Source of the DNA: UBA5216 sp963924885
Lineage (GTDB): Bacteria; Pseudomonadota; Gammaproteobacteria; Burkholderiales; SG8-41
Length of the DNA stretch: 6,558 nucleotides
NCBI GenBank assembly: GCA_963924885.1
Contig: CAWUUY010000388.1
Coordinates: 1-6,558 of the forward strand
Direction of reading: 5' to 3'
Positions within the stretch are counted from its first letter, which is position 1. Each line of letters begins with the position of its first letter. A program made the position numbers and the translations under genes. Shown piece after piece: positions 5,510-6,558 of the stretch. Below the pieces are notes generated by a model. The model ran no database searches, was not told where the DNA came from, and worked only from the letters and a program-made list of their open reading frames with translations.

Positions 5510-6558
5510 GCGGGATCACCGGCAACAGCACATACGGCATTTTCCCCGCCGCGAAGTGCAGGGTGTTTTTGCCGCCGAAAATCGCCGCGGGCCTGTCCTC
5601 CGGGTGCGTGTGCGTGAACGGCCCCACGCCTTTCATTGGATACGGCGCGTGGGCCACGCCCGCGTCGGTGCCGTCGAATTCATAATCCTTGCCGCGCACT
5701 GTAAACGCCATGCGGTAACCCACGGGCACGACGATCGATGTTGGCCAGATTTCGACATCGAGTTCCACCGGCTCGCCGGGTGTGAGCGGCAAGGCTTCGT
5801 CGTGTGTGTGCCACGGACGGTACAGGCGGCTCTCCACCGGATCGCACTTGCGCTGCGAGGCACGCAGCCAACCCAGGCCCACCGGCGTGCGTGGATCGTT
5901 GGAGCCAACGAACGTGACTTCCTTGCCTGCCGGGTCATACACGCGCAGCACGACAAGCACATCCGCGTCGGTGGTGTCGGAGGACAGCCACAGCTTGGCG
6001 GCCACCGGCCCGGTGATTTCAAGATCGTGCGTCATCGGCGGCGTCAGGAAGGTAACGCCGTCTCCGCTTGTGACGTAACGTATGGCTTTTGTCGATGCTT
6101 TGATATCGGCGCAAAGACTGAAGTCTTCCGGCTGCAAATAATATTTTGTCCACTGCGTGCGCGCCAGCGGCCATTCGTTTTCAGCGCGCAGCACAAATTT
6201 TTCGCCGGGCCAGCGCACGTTGAGTGATACGCGTGGCTGCTGGTCCCAGCCAGTGTTTTCGCCTTTGAGAAAGTGACCGAAAAATTTCTTTTGCAGCGCC
6301 ACGCCGTAGCCGCTGTAGAAATGCGTGAAGTGCGTGTCGCCGTGTACCTCCAGCCATTTTTGCTCCGAGGCGGCGCGCAGATAGCCTTCAAAATTGCCGC
6401 GCGGATGCAGGCCTTGCCCACCCCAGTTGCCCGCCGACAACAGCGGCGTTTTGATCTTCGAAAAATCCACCATGCGCGCGCGGTAATAATCATCAATGAA
6501 CGGCCGCCGCAATGCTTCGCCATCCACATCGGCGCGATTCTGTTTCAGTTGCTCCACG
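5502..6558 (-). CDS. CocE/NonD-family alpha/beta-hydrolase, C-terminal part (5' end outside window)
   Basis: The frame is open at the right edge and ends with TAA at 5504-5502. About 351 residues are visible, and the first visible GTG is probably internal. The left part is the end of an alpha/beta-hydrolase core: TPLLSAGNWGGQGLHPRG (37-54) and WLEVHGDTHFTHFY (68-81), the latter holding the probable catalytic histidine, then a FFGHFLKGE helix. From about residue 105 a jelly-roll domain of the X-Pro dipeptidyl-peptidase C-terminal type follows, with LEITGPVAAKLWLSSDTTDAD (179-199, including the flanking Leu), LRVYDPAGKE (204-213), GWLRASQRK (229-237) and a YRPWHTH segment (246-252). Relatives include cocaine esterase and cephalosporin ester or peptide hydrolases, so ester or amide hydrolysis is likely. 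The nucleophile Ser would lie outside the window. The gene overlaps the downstream Bug start by 8 bp, which ties the two functionally. Confidence 0.88.
   Translation of the reverse strand, partial: VEQLKQNRADVDGEALRRPFIDDYYRARMVDFSKIKTPLLSAGNWGGQGLHPRGNFEGYLRAASEQKWLEVHGDTHFTHFYSGYGVALQKKFFGHFLKGENTGWDQQPRVSLNVRWPGEKFVLRAENEWPLARTQWTKYYLQPEDFSLCADIKASTKAIRYVTSGDGVTFLTPPMTHDLEITGPVAAKLWLSSDTTDADVLVVLRVYDPAGKEVTFVGSNDPRTPVGLGWLRASQRKCDPVESRLYRPWHTHDEALPLTPGEPVELDVEIWPTSIVVPVGYRMAFTVRGKDYEFDGTDAGVAHAPYPMKGVGPFTHTHPEDRPAAIFGGKNTLHFAAGKMPYVLLPVIPHA

Noticed and set aside
4961..6227. Long plus-strand open frames (4961-5617 and 5400-6227) opposite the Bug receptor and hydrolase
   Set aside because: They are antisense to two well-supported genes, rich in His, Arg and Ala as expected for mirror frames of GC-rich coding DNA, and show no domain motifs.

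Overview
The window looks like a chromosomal segment of a high-GC proteobacterium, most likely a betaproteobacterium of the Burkholderiales/Alcaligenaceae type. The main clue is two Bug-family (TctC-like) periplasmic solute receptors beside orphan catabolic enzymes, a combination greatly expanded in that group. The lineage is inferred from gene content and family knowledge; no search was run.

Layout: the first ~124 bases hold the 5' end of a small membrane protein gene on the minus strand. A ~350-base region with no convincing gene separates it from rluA on the plus strand (about 479-1144), an RNA pseudouridine synthase that is a clear match to the E. coli RluA type. rluA converges on a long minus-strand gene train covering the rest of the window. 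In transcription order (right to left) the train holds: a CocE/NonD-type hydrolase whose 5' end lies outside the window; an intact Bug receptor overlapping it by 8 bp; a ribbon-helix-helix antitoxin and PIN-domain toxin pair overlapping by 4 bp; a small VOC/glyoxalase-fold protein; a Gfo/Idh/MocA-type protein; and a second Bug receptor that is a pseudogene.

The hydrolase, receptors, VOC protein and Gfo/Idh protein read as a small catabolic cluster: a periplasmic receptor captures a carboxylated or ester-derived compound, and cytosolic enzymes hydrolyse and rearrange it. The substrate cannot be told from sequence. No TctA/TctB membrane components are present, so the receptors would need partners encoded elsewhere. 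The toxin-antitoxin module sits inside this cluster with its own upstream region, which contains a perfect 9-bp inverted repeat (33 bp overall), a good candidate autoregulatory operator.

The most notable observations are the two in-frame stops, with no frameshift, in the terminal Bug gene; the Gfo/Idh protein with Trp in place of the usual catalytic Lys (EWPL instead of EKP); and the operator palindrome of the toxin-antitoxin pair. I see no CRISPR array, tRNA, rRNA, insertion sequence or clearly novel multi-gene system.
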